DNA of 64,000 nucleotides from Coprinellus micaceus (GCA_951394405.1 OX596335.1:3038001-3102000); one strand, 5' to 3'; positions 35,012 through 47,448 are shown, counted from the stretch's first letter. Made by a program: numbers and translations. Notes: a model not told the origin generated them from the sequence alone.

Positions 35012-36392
35012 ATGGTCAATCTTCTTCAACTTCTCGGTATCCCGGTGCTTAGGGGCTAATCCGTGACCTGGTCGTGTGCAGAGCAGCGAAGATTCCAAGC
35101 CTCAGGCGAGCGCTTCCTCCACGTCGGCGGCGGAGAACATCAAGTCGTTTGTTTCTGGTGGATTCGGTGGCGTCTGTGCTGTGTTGGTCGGTATGCGAGG
35201 CTTTCCATGTAACCCGATCTCTGGTCACTGACACTAGAATCCCCATTTTCAGGCCACCCCTTCGACTTGACCAAGACCCGGTTACAAACCGCCGCCCCTG
35301 GTGCGTATACTGGTGCGGTTGACGTCGTGAAGAAGGCAGTGGCGAAGGACGGTCTGACCGGGTATGTTCTGATCTCTAACGCAGTGGGTCTTTATTGACT
35401 TGACCCCGCGTAGCCTGTACCGTGGTGTCGTTCCCCCTCTGCTTGGCGTCACCCCCATCTTCGCCGTATCATTCTGGGCATACGACGCATCCAAGAAGCT
35501 TCTCTTCGCCGCAACACCCAAGAGGGAGTCCTCCTCACTCTCAACATCCGAGCTCGCCCTCGCTGGTTTCCTCTCCGCTGTCCCCACTACCCTTGTTACT
35601 GCTCCTGTCGAACGTGCCAAGGTTCTCCTCCAGGTACACTTCTGTTTCATGTTCGGTTGTCTCATGCTAAATTTATTCCTGACTGTATATATCCTTAGGT
35701 ACAAGGCCAGGGAGGTTCGGAAGTCAAGTACAAGGGCGTCACCGACGTTTTGAAGCACCTCTACAAGGAAGGCGGTATCCGTAGCATCTTCCGTGGAACG
35801 GGGGCTACCCTTGCCCGGGATGGCCCAGGAAGCGCCGCGTATGTCAACCTTTTTCCTATTCTTTTCCGAAAATCCACGGTTCTTATTGATGGCTTCCCCT
35901 TGGCCACCACAAAACGCCATATCATCACAACGCCAATCTTAGTTACTTCGCTGCCTATGAAGTGACCAAGAAAGCTCTTACCCCTGCTGGATCATCCCCT
36001 GCCGACCTCAACCTGCAAGCTATCATTATCGCCGGAGGTACTGCGGGCGTCGCGATGTGGGCCATTGCCATTCCTCCAGATGTCAGTGCCAAGCTTATTG
36101 TACTGAGGAACGCGCGCTCACATGTCCCAATTCAATCTAGGTCTTGAAATCCAGACTACAGTCGGCTCCCAGTGGAACATACTCTGGCATTATGGATTGC
36201 TTGCGAAAGACCATTGCCGCCGACGGTGTTGGTGCGCTCTGGAAGGGTTTCGGACCCGCTATGGCTAGGGTGAGTTGGAGGATACTTTTGACGCAGTTCG
36301 TGTTGACGAAACCCGTGCAGGCTTTCCCTGCCAACGCTGCTACTTTCCTCGGTGTCGAAGCATCTCGCAAGTTCCTCGATGGCCTGTTTTAA
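35012..36392 (+). CDS. CRC1: Mitochondrial carnitine/acylcarnitine carrier
   Basis: Exons 35012-35014, 35082-35190, 35253-35361, 35414-35633, 35699-35838, 35943-36081, 36141-36269 and 36321-36392 give 306 aa. It is a three-repeat inner-membrane carrier exchanging acylcarnitines for carnitine. The three family signatures are PFDLTKTRLQ, PVERAKVLLQ and PPDVLKSRLQ, each followed by a glycine-rich element (GLTGLYRG, GIRSIFRG, GVGALWKG). The end AFPANAATFLGVEASRKFLD is characteristic of the CAC subgroup and less of ornithine carriers. Exon 1 would consist of just the ATG (atg|gtcaat), joined to SSEDSKPQAS; no other start is available before the open frame. It is convergent with the NAGS gene. Confidence 0.9.
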
Positions 36393-36645
36393 ATCTAACG
36401 ATGATACATGATGTACGATACACATTATTTTATACAATGCTGGGGGCCTAGATATCTAGATTGTGCTGGTGTATTCGTTTCATCGGGGGTTTGGTATAAA
36501 ACTGTTCGGTATGTAGCCATCGTCCTCCGCGATTGCAACGAACCTAGGAAAGATACAGAAATTTTTGTGGTGAATACAAGCAAGTTGTGTTACTTTTGGT
36601 CTAGTCAACTTCCGTCTAGATGGTGGAATTGAGGGCACACCACCT

Positions 36646-38603
36646 TCACCTGGACCAGGCTGAGGGTATCTTGGGGATAACATCCGCCCACCTCCCCAAA
36701 CGACCCTTTTCCCAATCCTCGATGAAGGACAGCCCCTCGCTTCCCCGGCGACCCTCTTCGATTTTGAGCTTCTTCTCCCCATCTGCCCAGAACAATACCC
36801 ACTCGCCCATCCTCATATGACCAGTGCTGCGTTCAAAGTACCACTTGTTGACAGGATTGTTCGATCTACTCCGCCACACTAAATCACGTCCTTCTCCCCT
36901 CCCACCCTTGCCTCCGTTAGGATTAGCAGAGAAGGGATGTCCAAGTCCGTACGACTCATCGTGCAGTGCAACCCACAGGAAATCGACGGTACCGTCGCCC
37001 TGATGACTCGGGAGAACAGCAAATTTGTCCAGATAGGATATGGGCGCTTGCGTCAAGTCATAGCGCCCCTCCTTCGTAACAATCGCAGTTCCGGCGTAGT
37101 CGCCAACAATGATGACGAAATCAAGCACCCCTTCCAGTCGCTTGTAAAAAGCTTCCTGGTTCAGGTATCGGCCGAAGGACTGCTCGAGGAGGGCGGTCAT
37201 CTTCCCCTTGTCGATTTCTGCAACAGATCGGATGACTTGGACCGGAAGGCCGCGTCGGAGGAGAGTAGGGGTGTGCGGTGTGAGCCTGGAGTTGCCCTGG
37301 AGCAGAGCGTGAGGGAGACTGGAACTGATAGTGGGCTTGTTCGTAATGAGATTGCCGATGAGTGAGCTGGGGGACTTGTGAGAAACCATGATTGCCGATG
37401 AGGTAGGAGGCATGTAGCTGAGGCAGGTGCGGGCCAAGGCGAGGTCCGAGAGCGCCGTAGGGTGGGTGGACTTCCATTTGGGATCGAAGGTTTCCAGAAT
37501 GTGTGAGTATTCTTGATTGAGGTTGATGAGCAGGTGAGGGTATCCGGAACGAGCATACGAGGGCACGCCGCCATGTTGGTTGATGATCATGAGGCGAAGG
37601 GGTGTGAGGTCGACATCCCTGGACCCTGGGGTGCCGTCCTCATGCTCAGAGCGTGACGCCCTGTCCTGGGCGGCTGCCTCCATCATGCCGCAGGCCAACC
37701 CTGCGATGAGGTCGTTGGCATCCACACGAACGGAACGGCAAAATGAGTCGAGGGCAAGGGGAGCAACAACGGGGATTTCGCCAGCGTTAAGAGAAGAGCT
37801 GATGGGGGTGAGGTCCCCAGGACAAGTATGGGTTTCGGGGGGAATAAAGTCTAGGTCAGCGTTGGGGTCGTGGGCCCCGGGTTTGGGCCCAAGCCTCGCT
37901 ACGGGACCGACGACAGGTCGGGCGTGAGCACCTTGCCGCTCTAGACTAGTAACAATGCGCATCACTTCGTCGACGACCCGACTGCGTTCGGCGAGGTCGC
38001 CAGTGGCCCTGTCATTATTCTCGACGACGATGACGCTGACGAGACCGAGCTTTCCGAGGTAGACGAGACCTTTTGTGATGCTGTCGAGCTGAACGTCCGT
38101 GAATGGGCCATGCACCTTCACCAGGGCTGTCTTCTGGTAGATGGGATTCAGGATGGAAGTGATCACTGTACTCGGTTGGGCTGCCTGCTTATCACCTGCC
38201 GTAGCCAGAGATGTGGTAGCTTTGTGAACCGGTGGAGGGATGACGATCTCGGGAGCCCTTCGTAACCCAGATGCTGTTGATGGTGGCTGGGGCTTCTTGG
38301 GCTGCATCCCAAAGGAAGCAAGATAGGAACGTGTGTCCCTTAATGAGGGGTTTGACCGCAAGATTGACAGAATGAAGTCCTGGACATTGTTGAATAAGAC
38401 GTCAATGGAGAAGGTGAAAGGTCTCGTACATTCTCGGACGGTGGCGTGGACTCTGCGGGGGGCTCAGCAGGAGGGTTCTTGAGGCTGCGAATAGTCTGAG
38501 GCGACATGAATATCCATCGCGTCGTTGCACATCGAGCACCTACAGCGTAGAACGCCTTGAACGTCTGAGAACGGGCCTGGGTAACGGGAACCTTTGAGAG
38601 CAT
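36646..38603 (-). CDS. ARG2: N-acetylglutamate synthase, mitochondrial
   Basis: Exons 38603-38430 and 38379-36646 are joined across a 50-bp intron; the product is 635 aa. The enzyme makes N-acetylglutamate from glutamate and acetyl-CoA, the first step of arginine synthesis in fungi. The N-terminus (MLSKVPVTQARSQTFKAF, several Arg, few acids) fits mitochondrial import. The front half is the degenerate amino-acid-kinase domain (ALVKVHGPFTDVQLDSITKG, DANDLIAGLA). The back half is the fungal NAT domain (LLRRGLPVQVIRSVAEIDKG, FVIIVGDYAGTAIVTKEG, YLDKFAVLPSHQGDGTVDFL, NKWYFERSTGHMRMGEWVLF). The gene appears intact. Arginine regulation by a 5' uORF is known for ARG2 in ascomycetes; none was established here. 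Confidence 0.94.
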
Positions 38604-39141
38604 GATGACTAGGGAGGGGGAACGGGGGAGGGGAGGCAGGAGCTTTTTCGAGTCATGGAGGATTGAGTGAGGGTGTTTTAAGCAGCTGTGCCATCAGACA
38701 CTCCATTTTTCAGCAGCACAACAATCAGATTAGATTATTGCACCCGGGGGGCCATTTCCACGCAAATCCTCTCCTTTCGTGGTCGCAAACGCCCCTGGCT
38801 TCCATGGCCAAAGTTAGAAAGAATCAAGCTGTATAGAGGCAAAAAAATGTTTCCTATAAACAGCACTCAATAGCAATAATATCTCGACTACAATGGTGTG
38901 CAACAGGGACCAAGATCTAGGCGCCCATTCGACGTTTCGCGAAAAATTCTTCCGCATTGCCAGGAGCGCCAACTTCTCTCATCAAGCCGCATGCAGCGCC
39001 TGGATCGCATTCTAATGGGCGCAAATTAAACACACGCGTGTCAGACCCCCATATACACTGTGTCCTTGGCATCAAGCAGGTCGTAATGAACGCTACTGCA
39101 GCACACCTATTGACTGGAGGGTCGGATAGCGCTGTGCTACA
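38604..39141. other. Intergenic region with an orphan open frame
   Basis: About 540 bp between the start of the NAGS gene and the end of the F-box gene, both minus. A minus-strand frame from about 39031 to 38921 reads LRPLECDPGAACGLMREVG and ends with FFAKRRMGA and a stop. It is preceded by an acceptor (cccattag) and looks like a terminal exon, but no in-phase donor from the F-box gene was found. Confidence 0.35.
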
Positions 39142-41011
39142 TTAAAAAGTCAAGATGCGGTATTTAGTTTCGTGCCCCTTCTCCAAGGCAATCAGTACAA
39201 ATGGATTAACCGAGCACAAAGCACTCACATCTACGACAATAATGTTGTCTTCACTGCACATGATCGCACAGTTCCTTTCTGATGCAAGTATGTCCAGTTC
39301 AGCCGATCTCCAACGGAAAGGAAGCGAGGTCGTGACGTCGTTTTGAAAGATCCTCCCTCCTTTGACTGTCATGGGTCCAGCTTGATAAACCGTCGTATCA
39401 CAAATCTGCGAGCTAATATCCGCTTCCTCCGTTATAACGTTCTCTTGGTCGACCTCGGTCCGTCCACGGCGAATTGGAAGATCGTTGAAATCGTAAACTC
39501 GGCACCAAACCTTCTCCATTCCTTTTTGGTGCGCTTCCAGGGCAACATACCTCGACCCATAAACGTAGCACACCCATGCGGCGGAATGAGGTACTTGCGA
39601 TATGGTCATCCGAGTACCTTCTGGTCCCCAATTAGCCCAGGCCACATATGCCCCGTCGCTCGATTTGAGCTCGTCTCTGTACGAGCTAAACACGTTCGTC
39701 AAGGTTCTAGACGGTATGAAGAGCACGAGGAGCTGAGGCATATTTTCCCCTTCCACCACGACCCACAAGGACACGACGTAAAGACGGTTGCTTTTGGCAA
39801 GGTGGAAGGGAACATAGGAGAGTTGGTCAGGCTGCCATGTAGGCGCCGGGTCAGACCGCACTTCAAACGATATCATAGTGACGTTGTCACGAAGAGGAGG
39901 GTACCAAAGGGTGACCGCCTTTGTACGCAGAACGTGCTGGGGACCGTCCGAGAATGGTTGGGTGAAATCCACAACCGAGAGGGTGGGGGATATATCTTGA
40001 GGAAATTGACCATCCCCGTTCTGGTTGTGGTTGAGGACAGCGAGCAGGATGTGTCGGTCAGAGAGGAACGAAAACGAACGCAACTCGTCACCGACGAGAT
40101 ACTGTCATTGATGCTATGAGATTCGAGTTCAGGCAAGTCACGCAAACGAATTACCATTTTGCGCTCGCCAGTCTTCCAATTCCATACTACGAGTTCATTT
40201 TGACCCGCCTGGACCGTGTTGCTTTGTACACCGAGGAAGTCGGCCGAAACTTGAATGGTGAAGGAAAGTTCTGGGTCTATAAAATCCTGTGTCATGGATA
40301 GAATGCAGCCGCCTTTTGCCAATGGATGGGGATTGCCAGGCGCCTTCTCTAGAGATAGGAGATGCACTTGGTGCACAAGGCTCGTAACCTGGAACATCCC
40401 ATTCTGCGCTCTGCGGTAATGATGAGCGCGAGCATTAAATACTTAAGAGACACATACTGTCTGTGTTTTTCGATGATTACCCACAGGTCCTGAGCAGGGT
40501 CCATTCCAAAGTCCCGAACCCGGAAGGATGGTTTCTCGGCTGTCCATGTCTTCTCCTGGATTCCCCGCATGAGGCCAGGGAGTCGCGTAAAGGTGAACGC
40601 TTTGGAGGGCGTGTTCTGTGCTAGAACACCTCCGAAGAGCTCCCACAACCCCCCGTGTTGCATCTTGACGGAAGACAATTCGGTCCAGGCCAAGTTGTCC
40701 CAGTTGTTGGCGTATTGCTTTAGAGTCGCACGCCGATCCGAGATAGAGGGAATGGGAGTAGATCCATCCTCTAAGCCAGCAGAGAGCAGGTCGAACTTGT
40801 ACTGGCACTGGGGACTTTCATCCACGATGTCTCGAAAGTGGCGGCAGACCTATGGAACGTAGCTATGCTGAGTGTCGCTGAATCTGAAGCTGACTGTGGT
40901 ACGCACTTGCCGACAAGCGAGGAGAGACTTGACATCCAACAATTGGAAGAAGTCATTCAGGATCTCCTGGGGCAAGGAAAGCAGCTCCAAATCTGAATCA
41001 GGGACCGACAT
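39142..41011 (-). CDS. F-box domain protein
   Basis: Five exons start at 41011 (MSVPDSDLELLSLPQEILND). Residues about 10-50 form an F-box: LPQEILNDFFQLLDVKSLLA, then CRQ|VCRHFRDIV across the first intron (about 40855-40912). Such proteins are substrate adaptors of SCF ubiquitin ligases. The rest (about 480 residues) has scattered WD-like strands (NELVVWNWKTGERK, SLVHQVHLLSL, RILTF) as in many agaricomycete F-box proteins, but no clear propeller was counted. A likely last intron (gtgagt...gagaag, about 39175-39225) removes a stretch that could also be read through. The start lies 171 bp from the divergent UBE2O-like gene. Confidence 0.8.
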
Positions 41012-41182
41012 GAATGAAAGAGTCAAAGGATGACATGATCCAATTGGGAAGAGGTATTCTCATGAGATGATGAGGTCACATGCGGCTGCCGGATCCATCA
41101 AGTCATTTACCCAGCGTAAATGGATTTGTCTCTGTCCTGCACTCTACTCTATACTACAGAGCTGCTGATTGTTTCCACCGAA
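41012..41182. promoter_or_regulatory. 171-bp bidirectional promoter, F-box gene / UBE2O-like gene
   Basis: The region between two divergent ATGs contains a short TATA-like run (ctctatactaca, about 41149-41160) ahead of the plus-strand start, of uncertain significance. Both genes act in ubiquitin conjugation. Confidence 0.5.
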
Positions 41183-44100
41183 ATGCCAACTAGCCCCCCA
41201 AAGCGGCCGCAGACAAGGGTGAGATCCACGCGATCCTGTAGGGAAGTCTACTGACGCTCACAACCAATCCAGCTCTACCAAAATGATATCGTTCAGAAGA
41301 TAGACTCGCGCAACGAGAGCACATATGCGGTAGTCCTCGTGAGTGTCCCCATTCCCACGACAGCGCTCTCCTTGCTAAACAGTTGTGTAGAGGTGCTGGC
41401 ATGACCCTGAGGATATCCCACCCCAAGCGAGTGCGGTGGATCCTTTGCTTCGTCCCCTGAAGCAAGGGGAAGTAGGGGTCTCCTACATCTCGCACCGCAC
41501 ACACAACGAAATATGCAACGAATCTCAGCTAAAACTCATCGACCGATGTATGCAGCCAGGAGACTACTGCAAGCGTTCCATCGACGAAATGCGATCTGGA
41601 GTCGTCCTCGGAATGAATGTGCGAGGTCGGTTGGTCCATGTCATCAGCGGAGAGCCTGTCCAGGGTTGGAAGACGATGGACGATCTTCAGGAGAAAAGGA
41701 AAGCAGAGATTGGTGACTACGTCGCGTACAATGATTGGATAGGCCAGGTACGTCAATTTAGCTACGCCTCCGAATGGACTGACTCATCTCGACCACCCTT
41801 AAGGTTATTGAGGTTGGTTAACTCGCCTCATTTGAACTCGAAGGCATTTCTTATTATATCATTCAGGTATTCGACGACTCTGTGGTCGAAATGTCAAATG
41901 GTAAACTGGTTCGCTTTCCAGAGCTCGGTTGTCGTCTCGCCGTCGGCGATGTAGGCTCCGTAAGCTACTTCATCCTCGTGGCTTGTTCCGCAGTTCATTC
42001 TCCATTCAGGATATCCTACCCCCCGCCGCCATATCAGTGCAAAACGGTATGCAGCAGGCATGGCGGATGATGTTCGGGGGTTCTCAATCAACCAGCACAG
42101 GCACGAAAGACACGGTCATCGAATCCAAGCATACCGTTTACGCCATTGCTTGGTTGGCCTTGAACCAAATGGTGAATAGGCTTACTCTCTTTATCTACGG
42201 GGTGGATCCTTATAATTCCAAGTTAGACCCTGCTGAAGCTGAGAAGAAGGCAAGGCCTGATCGTTTCTGGACCGTCCTGGATTTTCACAAGCTGTCCCTC
42301 ATCAGGGGCAAATCGGACGTTGAGATGCGCGTAGGAGACAGGGTGAAGTTGAAAGATTCAAACGGTCAACCGGCAACTGCCCATGGTTCGGAGAACGAGG
42401 ACGTTGGCATCGTCTACCTTCAGAGCTATGAAGTTGTGGAAACTGTCACCATGCTGGATGTCCTCTGGCAAGACGGTGTGAAAGAAACGGTACGGTCGAC
42501 CGAACTCATCCCATACGTCAGTCCAGACGAGTACGATTGCTGGTAAGTGCTCCTGCTCTACCTTTGACGAAGGCGGTCACTAATCTGCTCTATTTAGGCC
42601 AGGCGACCACGTTCTTTGGAAAAATGAAGACGGAGCTCGCTATGCCGTGGTCCGGTCGGTGAATCCTATCGCCCGCACGGCCATCGTGCGAGTCGAAGGT
42701 GCCACCGCCGATGAGCGAGTTTCCGTCTTGGAACTGGATCACAGCGGCACCTCTGAACCAGGGCAAGATCCTACAACCGCTTTCGATGGATTTGGCGTGC
42801 GTCGAGGCGATTTCGTTTTCATTCACAAGGAGGGGACAACCAACGGCTGTGCTAAGCCTCGAGTCCCCCGCATTGGAGAGCTGGAACCGTGGGTTCGGGA
42901 AACCCCTTTCGACGAGGGACTTTACTCTGGGTGGAGGAAGGAGATGAACGACATCGGTTGTAAACTCGCGATGGATGATCGTGCAGGGATCGTTGAACCC
43001 TACGTCAGTCGACCGGCACCCGGAGACACAAGCTTGCACTGGATCGGGGAGGTGACGGAGGTATGTACCTGGCTTGCTGAGTCTGGGCTAAATCTCGCTA
43101 ACCCCACCCTCCTAGTTGCGGTTAGATGGGTTGATCGACGTTACTCACCCCGACTGGACAGTCAAAGTCTATCCTGTGGAACGTCTAACACGTTTGTATG
43201 ATGGTATGGAACAACTCGACGATGATATCTGGGACGACGGTGGGTCTGAGGGATACGAAGATGAATATGAGGACACTTGGGCAATGGGTGAGGATGGTGA
43301 ATGGCAGCCAACGGCAGGCGAGGGTGGAGAGTGGGAGGATGTCTATGAACATGAATTCGCGGAGGAAGGAGATGTAGCGATGGAAGTTGATGAAGAGATC
43401 TGGCCAGCAAACGAGCTAGGCAAAGAAGAAGAAGTACTTGAGACCAAAACAACACCACCCGAAAATCCCACAAGTCCCTCGAGCCTCGTTAAAGAAGTAC
43501 CACGTTCAAGTTCGCTTGCGGAATCGGCACGACCAATATCACTACCGCTACCTGAAGACTCAGAACACTGGAATCACTTCGAAGTTCTGTCTGAGGCGCC
43601 CGTAGATCACGCTTTCTATTCCACCGTCCCCAATCGACCTTCAAAGCAGTTTATGACCCGGTTACAGAAGGAGTATCGCATCCTTGCCAACAGTCTTCCA
43701 GGTAAATTCCTTTTTATAATATGGCGTGCAGTGCAGTACCTCATGCTACTCCCTTAGAATCAATCATCGTCAGAGCATACGAAGACCGTGCAGATCTGCT
43801 GCGGTCCCTCATCGTTGGTCCTGAAAATACGCCATACCAGGATGCACCATTCGTGATTGACTGGATGTTGGATTCTAACTTCCCCAACACCCCCCCAATG
43901 GCTCATTTCCTCAGCTGGACGAACGGTAATGGCCGAGGTGCGCCCCCCCCCCCCCCTCCTCATCGCGATCCATTCATGGCTGATGACATTCTAGTGAACC
44001 CAAATCTGTATGAAGAGGGAAAGGTCTGCTTGTCCATCCTGGGAACGTGGGTCGGCGACCAGAGTGAGACCTGGAGCGTTGCTCGCTCGTCACTTCTGCA

Positions 44101-44568
44101 AGCCTTCGTGTCGATTCAAGGTTTGGTCTTGGTCAAAGAACCGTGGTTTTGCGAACCCGCATTCGACAAGTTGAGGGGTACAAAAGAGGGAACCATCAAC
44201 AGGTACGAGTCACCCTTTTTCTACTTCGCTCCGCGTCAACGCTAAAACACGCTTTCAGTCGATTGTACAACGAAAAGGCCTACGTCCTCTCGCGAGGGTT
44301 CATCCGACGGGCCCTTGAGATCCCCCTCGGCAGCATACAGAACGAAATAGAATGGCTATATTACACGAACGGGGTGTTGGCAAAGGTCCTTCAAGACTCG
44401 AGACGTCTCATAGACGTCAGCAAGAAGCACCCCGAAGTCGTAGGAGATGACAGGGACCTAGCTGTGCCTCGTCTCACAGAGGGCGGGATTTTGACTTTGG
44501 AACGGACATTGACCAAGCTACAGATTCTTCTCGATAGTAAGAGCAAGGAAGCCCAAGTCCGGTTGTGA
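41183..44568 (+). CDS. UBE2O-like E2 ubiquitin-conjugating enzyme
   Basis: More than ten exons run from 41183 (MPTSPPKRPQTR). UBE2O is a giant E2 that also acts as an E3. The order of regions matches: an SH3-like front (DVVQKIDSRN, HPKRV-type region), CR-type blocks (IEVFDDSVVEMSNG, KHTVYAIAWLALNQM, ARPDRFW, SDVEMRVGDRVKL, YEVVETVTMLDVLWQDG), a long acidic low-order segment (WDDGGSEGYEDEYEDTW), then the UBC fold near the C-terminus. The E2 catalytic Cys is in YEEGKVCLSILGTW, followed by the UBE2O-typical SLLQAFVSIQGLVLVKEPWF and AYVLSRGFI. One exon (41804-41812) is only 9 nt, and the intron before VNPNLYEEGK contains 14 consecutive C. Intact by reading. Confidence 0.92.
43943..43956. repeat. 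Poly-C tract (14 C) inside a UBE2O-like intron
   Basis: A run of 14 cytosines starts five bases after the donor of the intron at 43938-43994 (gtgcgccc...ctag), just upstream of the exon encoding the E2 catalytic cysteine. It is prone to slippage in replication and sequencing, but a length change would not alter the protein if splicing holds. Confidence 0.8.
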
Positions 44569-44775
44569 TTTTATCGCACGCTCCGTCAGGCGTTCTATCG
44601 CGGGATCGTTACAAATTGCACTTGCCTAGGGTAGAATACAGGTTGATATATACAGGTTGATATACATCTACGTGTGGTTCGGGTATGGACTTGCTCATGG
44701 GTTGTGCTGGTAGACATCTGCTGCTTCCTTCATGTTCGTTCAGGCATTCCGGTAGTCGGTTTACGATGTGATAAC

Positions 44776-47257
44776 TCAACACTGCCCGAGGTACTTGCTC
44801 CTGGGGAACGACTTGCCATAATCCTCAGTCCATGTGGTAAGATTGGGATTCATGTAAGCCGCGATGTTACTTCGATCCATCATTAGCCTGAAGGTCTGCC
44901 CGCTCTAAGTCGGGGGAAACGCACTTATTAATATATTCTTCAGTGGGGAAGTCCTTCGGGCTACACCCCACGTTAACCGCATTCTTCGGTTGGTACACCC
45001 GGACCCAGTCAATCCGCATAGTCGTAGGGAACGTCAGATGCTCAAAGTCGACTGTCCCGAAGTTCTGCGACATCCCGAGATTGACGAGGATATACTGTAA
45101 GTGAAGGAGTCAGCTCCGTGTAGTTCAAGGCACGGGTCGTCGAAGTGTACCATAGGCTCTTGGGGGACTGGCCGTGCAGATATCTCAACGCGGGAGTCGG
45201 CACCCATACCTGCCGAGCGCATGGTCCAGGCGATACTGCCACCGGAGATCCAAGTAATGTACTGTATGGACTCGTGAGCACCAGTAAATGCATTTCGACT
45301 TTCCCTGAAAAATTTTGCAGACCGCATTGTCAAAGCCAGGCTTGTACTCGAACCCATAAATTGAAGTGCATCCCTCGGCCAGCTCGTAGCACGCTTGATC
45401 TACCTCTAGTGAGTAGAGCGAACGAAGGCGAATCCCTAGGGACTTACTTGTCTGCGTAATGCAAGAAGTCGCTTGTTGGAACGCACCCCCGGTATAAGGA
45501 TTGTATCTTGTGGTCGCCTGATTCCGTATAACCATGTTCTCTGTAGTATTGAACCACGCATACTGCGCGTTGAACGGCTGGGGGTAGTGAGTTTGTGCCT
45601 TTTAGATTACTTCACCCACAGCCTTCATCGATGGGTACTCACAGCCCATTGCGCCGACTGAGAGACACCGCCGACCCCCTCCGATATCTCTGCCTCGAAC
45701 ATATCAATCTCGGGAGCAGACCTACCAACGAACGAGCCGTCTTTATGATTCGGACCTGGATGTTCTTCACCCAGGCAGGTACATCGGGACAGCTTCTGAC
45801 CCGGGAGATACGAAAGGGCACCCTGCGCAATGGGGTCGCCGTTGATGGTTGCTTGGTAGGGCTGGCCGTTGAGCGTTTGGTTGGGCGCGGTGCCGACATC
45901 GCATGTGTCGTATGTGTACGGCCACTGTAAACCAGAGAATGCCGGTAGGTCAAGGGTGAAGAGCTTAAGCAGGACACATTACCATTCCCTCGAGACTAGC
46001 ACCATATCCTGCTCGTCCTACTAGAAGTCTGATTCTCGTCACTGATGTGGGTCCATATGGACGCACCAAGATTCCCCATACTCCAAATAGCCGGCCACAA
46101 CCCAACGACGTTGTTTGCCCCAGGTAAAACCACCGAAGCTTCCAGCAGGCCGCCTGTGAAGCAAAACTTGTTCCACGATGAGAGCATTCCACCTTGAAAC
46201 TGCATGTCATGCGTTTCCACCCTCGACAAGGTTATTTCGAGATACCCGTCCCTGGTAGTGACCGCCGCGGGATCGTACCATTCCAGGTTGTTTGTCTATG
46301 CTGCATCGTTAGACCAAACAGGGACGACGCGGGCGAGGATACATACGGCCCAGTAGTGCAGGTCGACTGCCTCCCAGTATGGGTCGTCTCCTGGGTAGAA
46401 GCTACGGCCGTTGTTATTGAACTCGTCACTAAACACAAGCTGGAGCTGTTCCTTTAAATTGGTGTAGGACGCCTTGCTCAAAGCCTCAGTGGGTGTTTCG
46501 TGGTCGATAAGGCCAAAGTTGCCCATTAAACTAGGAATCTGGCTGCAGTTCAGGATGGCATATTGGAGGGTACGGGTGAAAACCACTCACCTGTCCCGAC
46601 GCGTTTATCCCGCCAAGATTAAATCCTCCCATCCTCGAAGGCTTCTCTGTGGTGAAATGGGATACCAACGGGTATCCCGCACTGCCCCAGATACCGTTTA
46701 GCACCTTCAACTCTTCATTCGACACACCTCGAGGTACTCACAACAGGGCGAGCAAGCCTATGCACATTATAATCATGCATCCCAAGTTTGTCAGCCCCCG
46801 ATATGTGAAGAAATGCCCGCCATGATCGTTCTTTCTGTCACGCCTCGGGTCCGGGTTATGAAGGTAGTCGTCCGGCTCCGGGTGGTCTGGGGAGAGGTTG
46901 GAGCCCCATGTTGTCGGATCCGGCGAGAGAGAGAACTTGATATAAAACGCGTTAGAAAGGAGAGAACGACACGATGATACGCGAGCAACACGACGTACAC
47001 GGTCGGAGAAGGAAATGGAGTTCACGTCCAGCTTCCCTGTCGAGCTCTGTACGCTTTTCGGTCAAACAATAAAGCTGAGAAGATGCCGAACGCACTCCAG
47101 AACCCGATTTCGATACACTCTCCAAGGGCGAGAGTCGCCTTGTGAATTGAGGATGGAGGTTGGTCGGCGGCTGGGTCGGCGGGATAGGATTCACCCTCGA
47201 AGAAGCGCCAGTGAACACATCTGGATTATATCGGCGCTGAGTATACGGACTGTTCAT
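44776..47257 (-). CDS. SKN1: GH16 glucanosyl protein, Skn1/Kre6 family
   Basis: A multi-exon gene on minus, from MNSPYTQRRYNPDVFTG (47257) to KYLGQC. Kre6/Skn1 are type II membrane proteins needed for beta-1,6-glucan in fungal walls. The cytosolic N-terminus (FSLSPDPTTWGSNLSPDHPE, YLHNPDPRRD) is followed by one membrane anchor (LTNLGCMIIMCIGLLALL) and the luminal GH16 domain. Seen there are LVFSDEFNNNGRSF, WSMGNLGRAGYGASLEGMWP, the catalytic EIDMFEAE with its ExDxxE spacing, and YPMYILVNLGMS-like and IDWVRVYQP ends. The end exon follows an intron at about 44870-44925. The first junction is unclear: the only in-phase splice joining exon 1 to FSLSPDP gives a very short (37 bp) intron, so exon 1 may be revised. 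Confidence 0.9.
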
Positions 47258-47448
47258 CGCGTTTTTATCCGCGCAGAAGCGGGAAAATGAAGAGGGAAGT
47301 AGAGAACGCGGATAGGACCTGATCGGTGCGCATTTTGCGGGCGGGGATTACCTCAGCCTCAAGGGCTTCTTCACGTACGAGAAGGGGGTCGGTCGCGCAA
47401 CGAATATATTATGACAAGTCTATACTCGCCGACAAGCTTGGAAGCGGG

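Noticed and set aside
39343..40119. Plus-strand frame of 258 codons
   Set aside because: It is antisense to the F-box gene, whose minus frame continues through in-phase introns; the plus frame has none.
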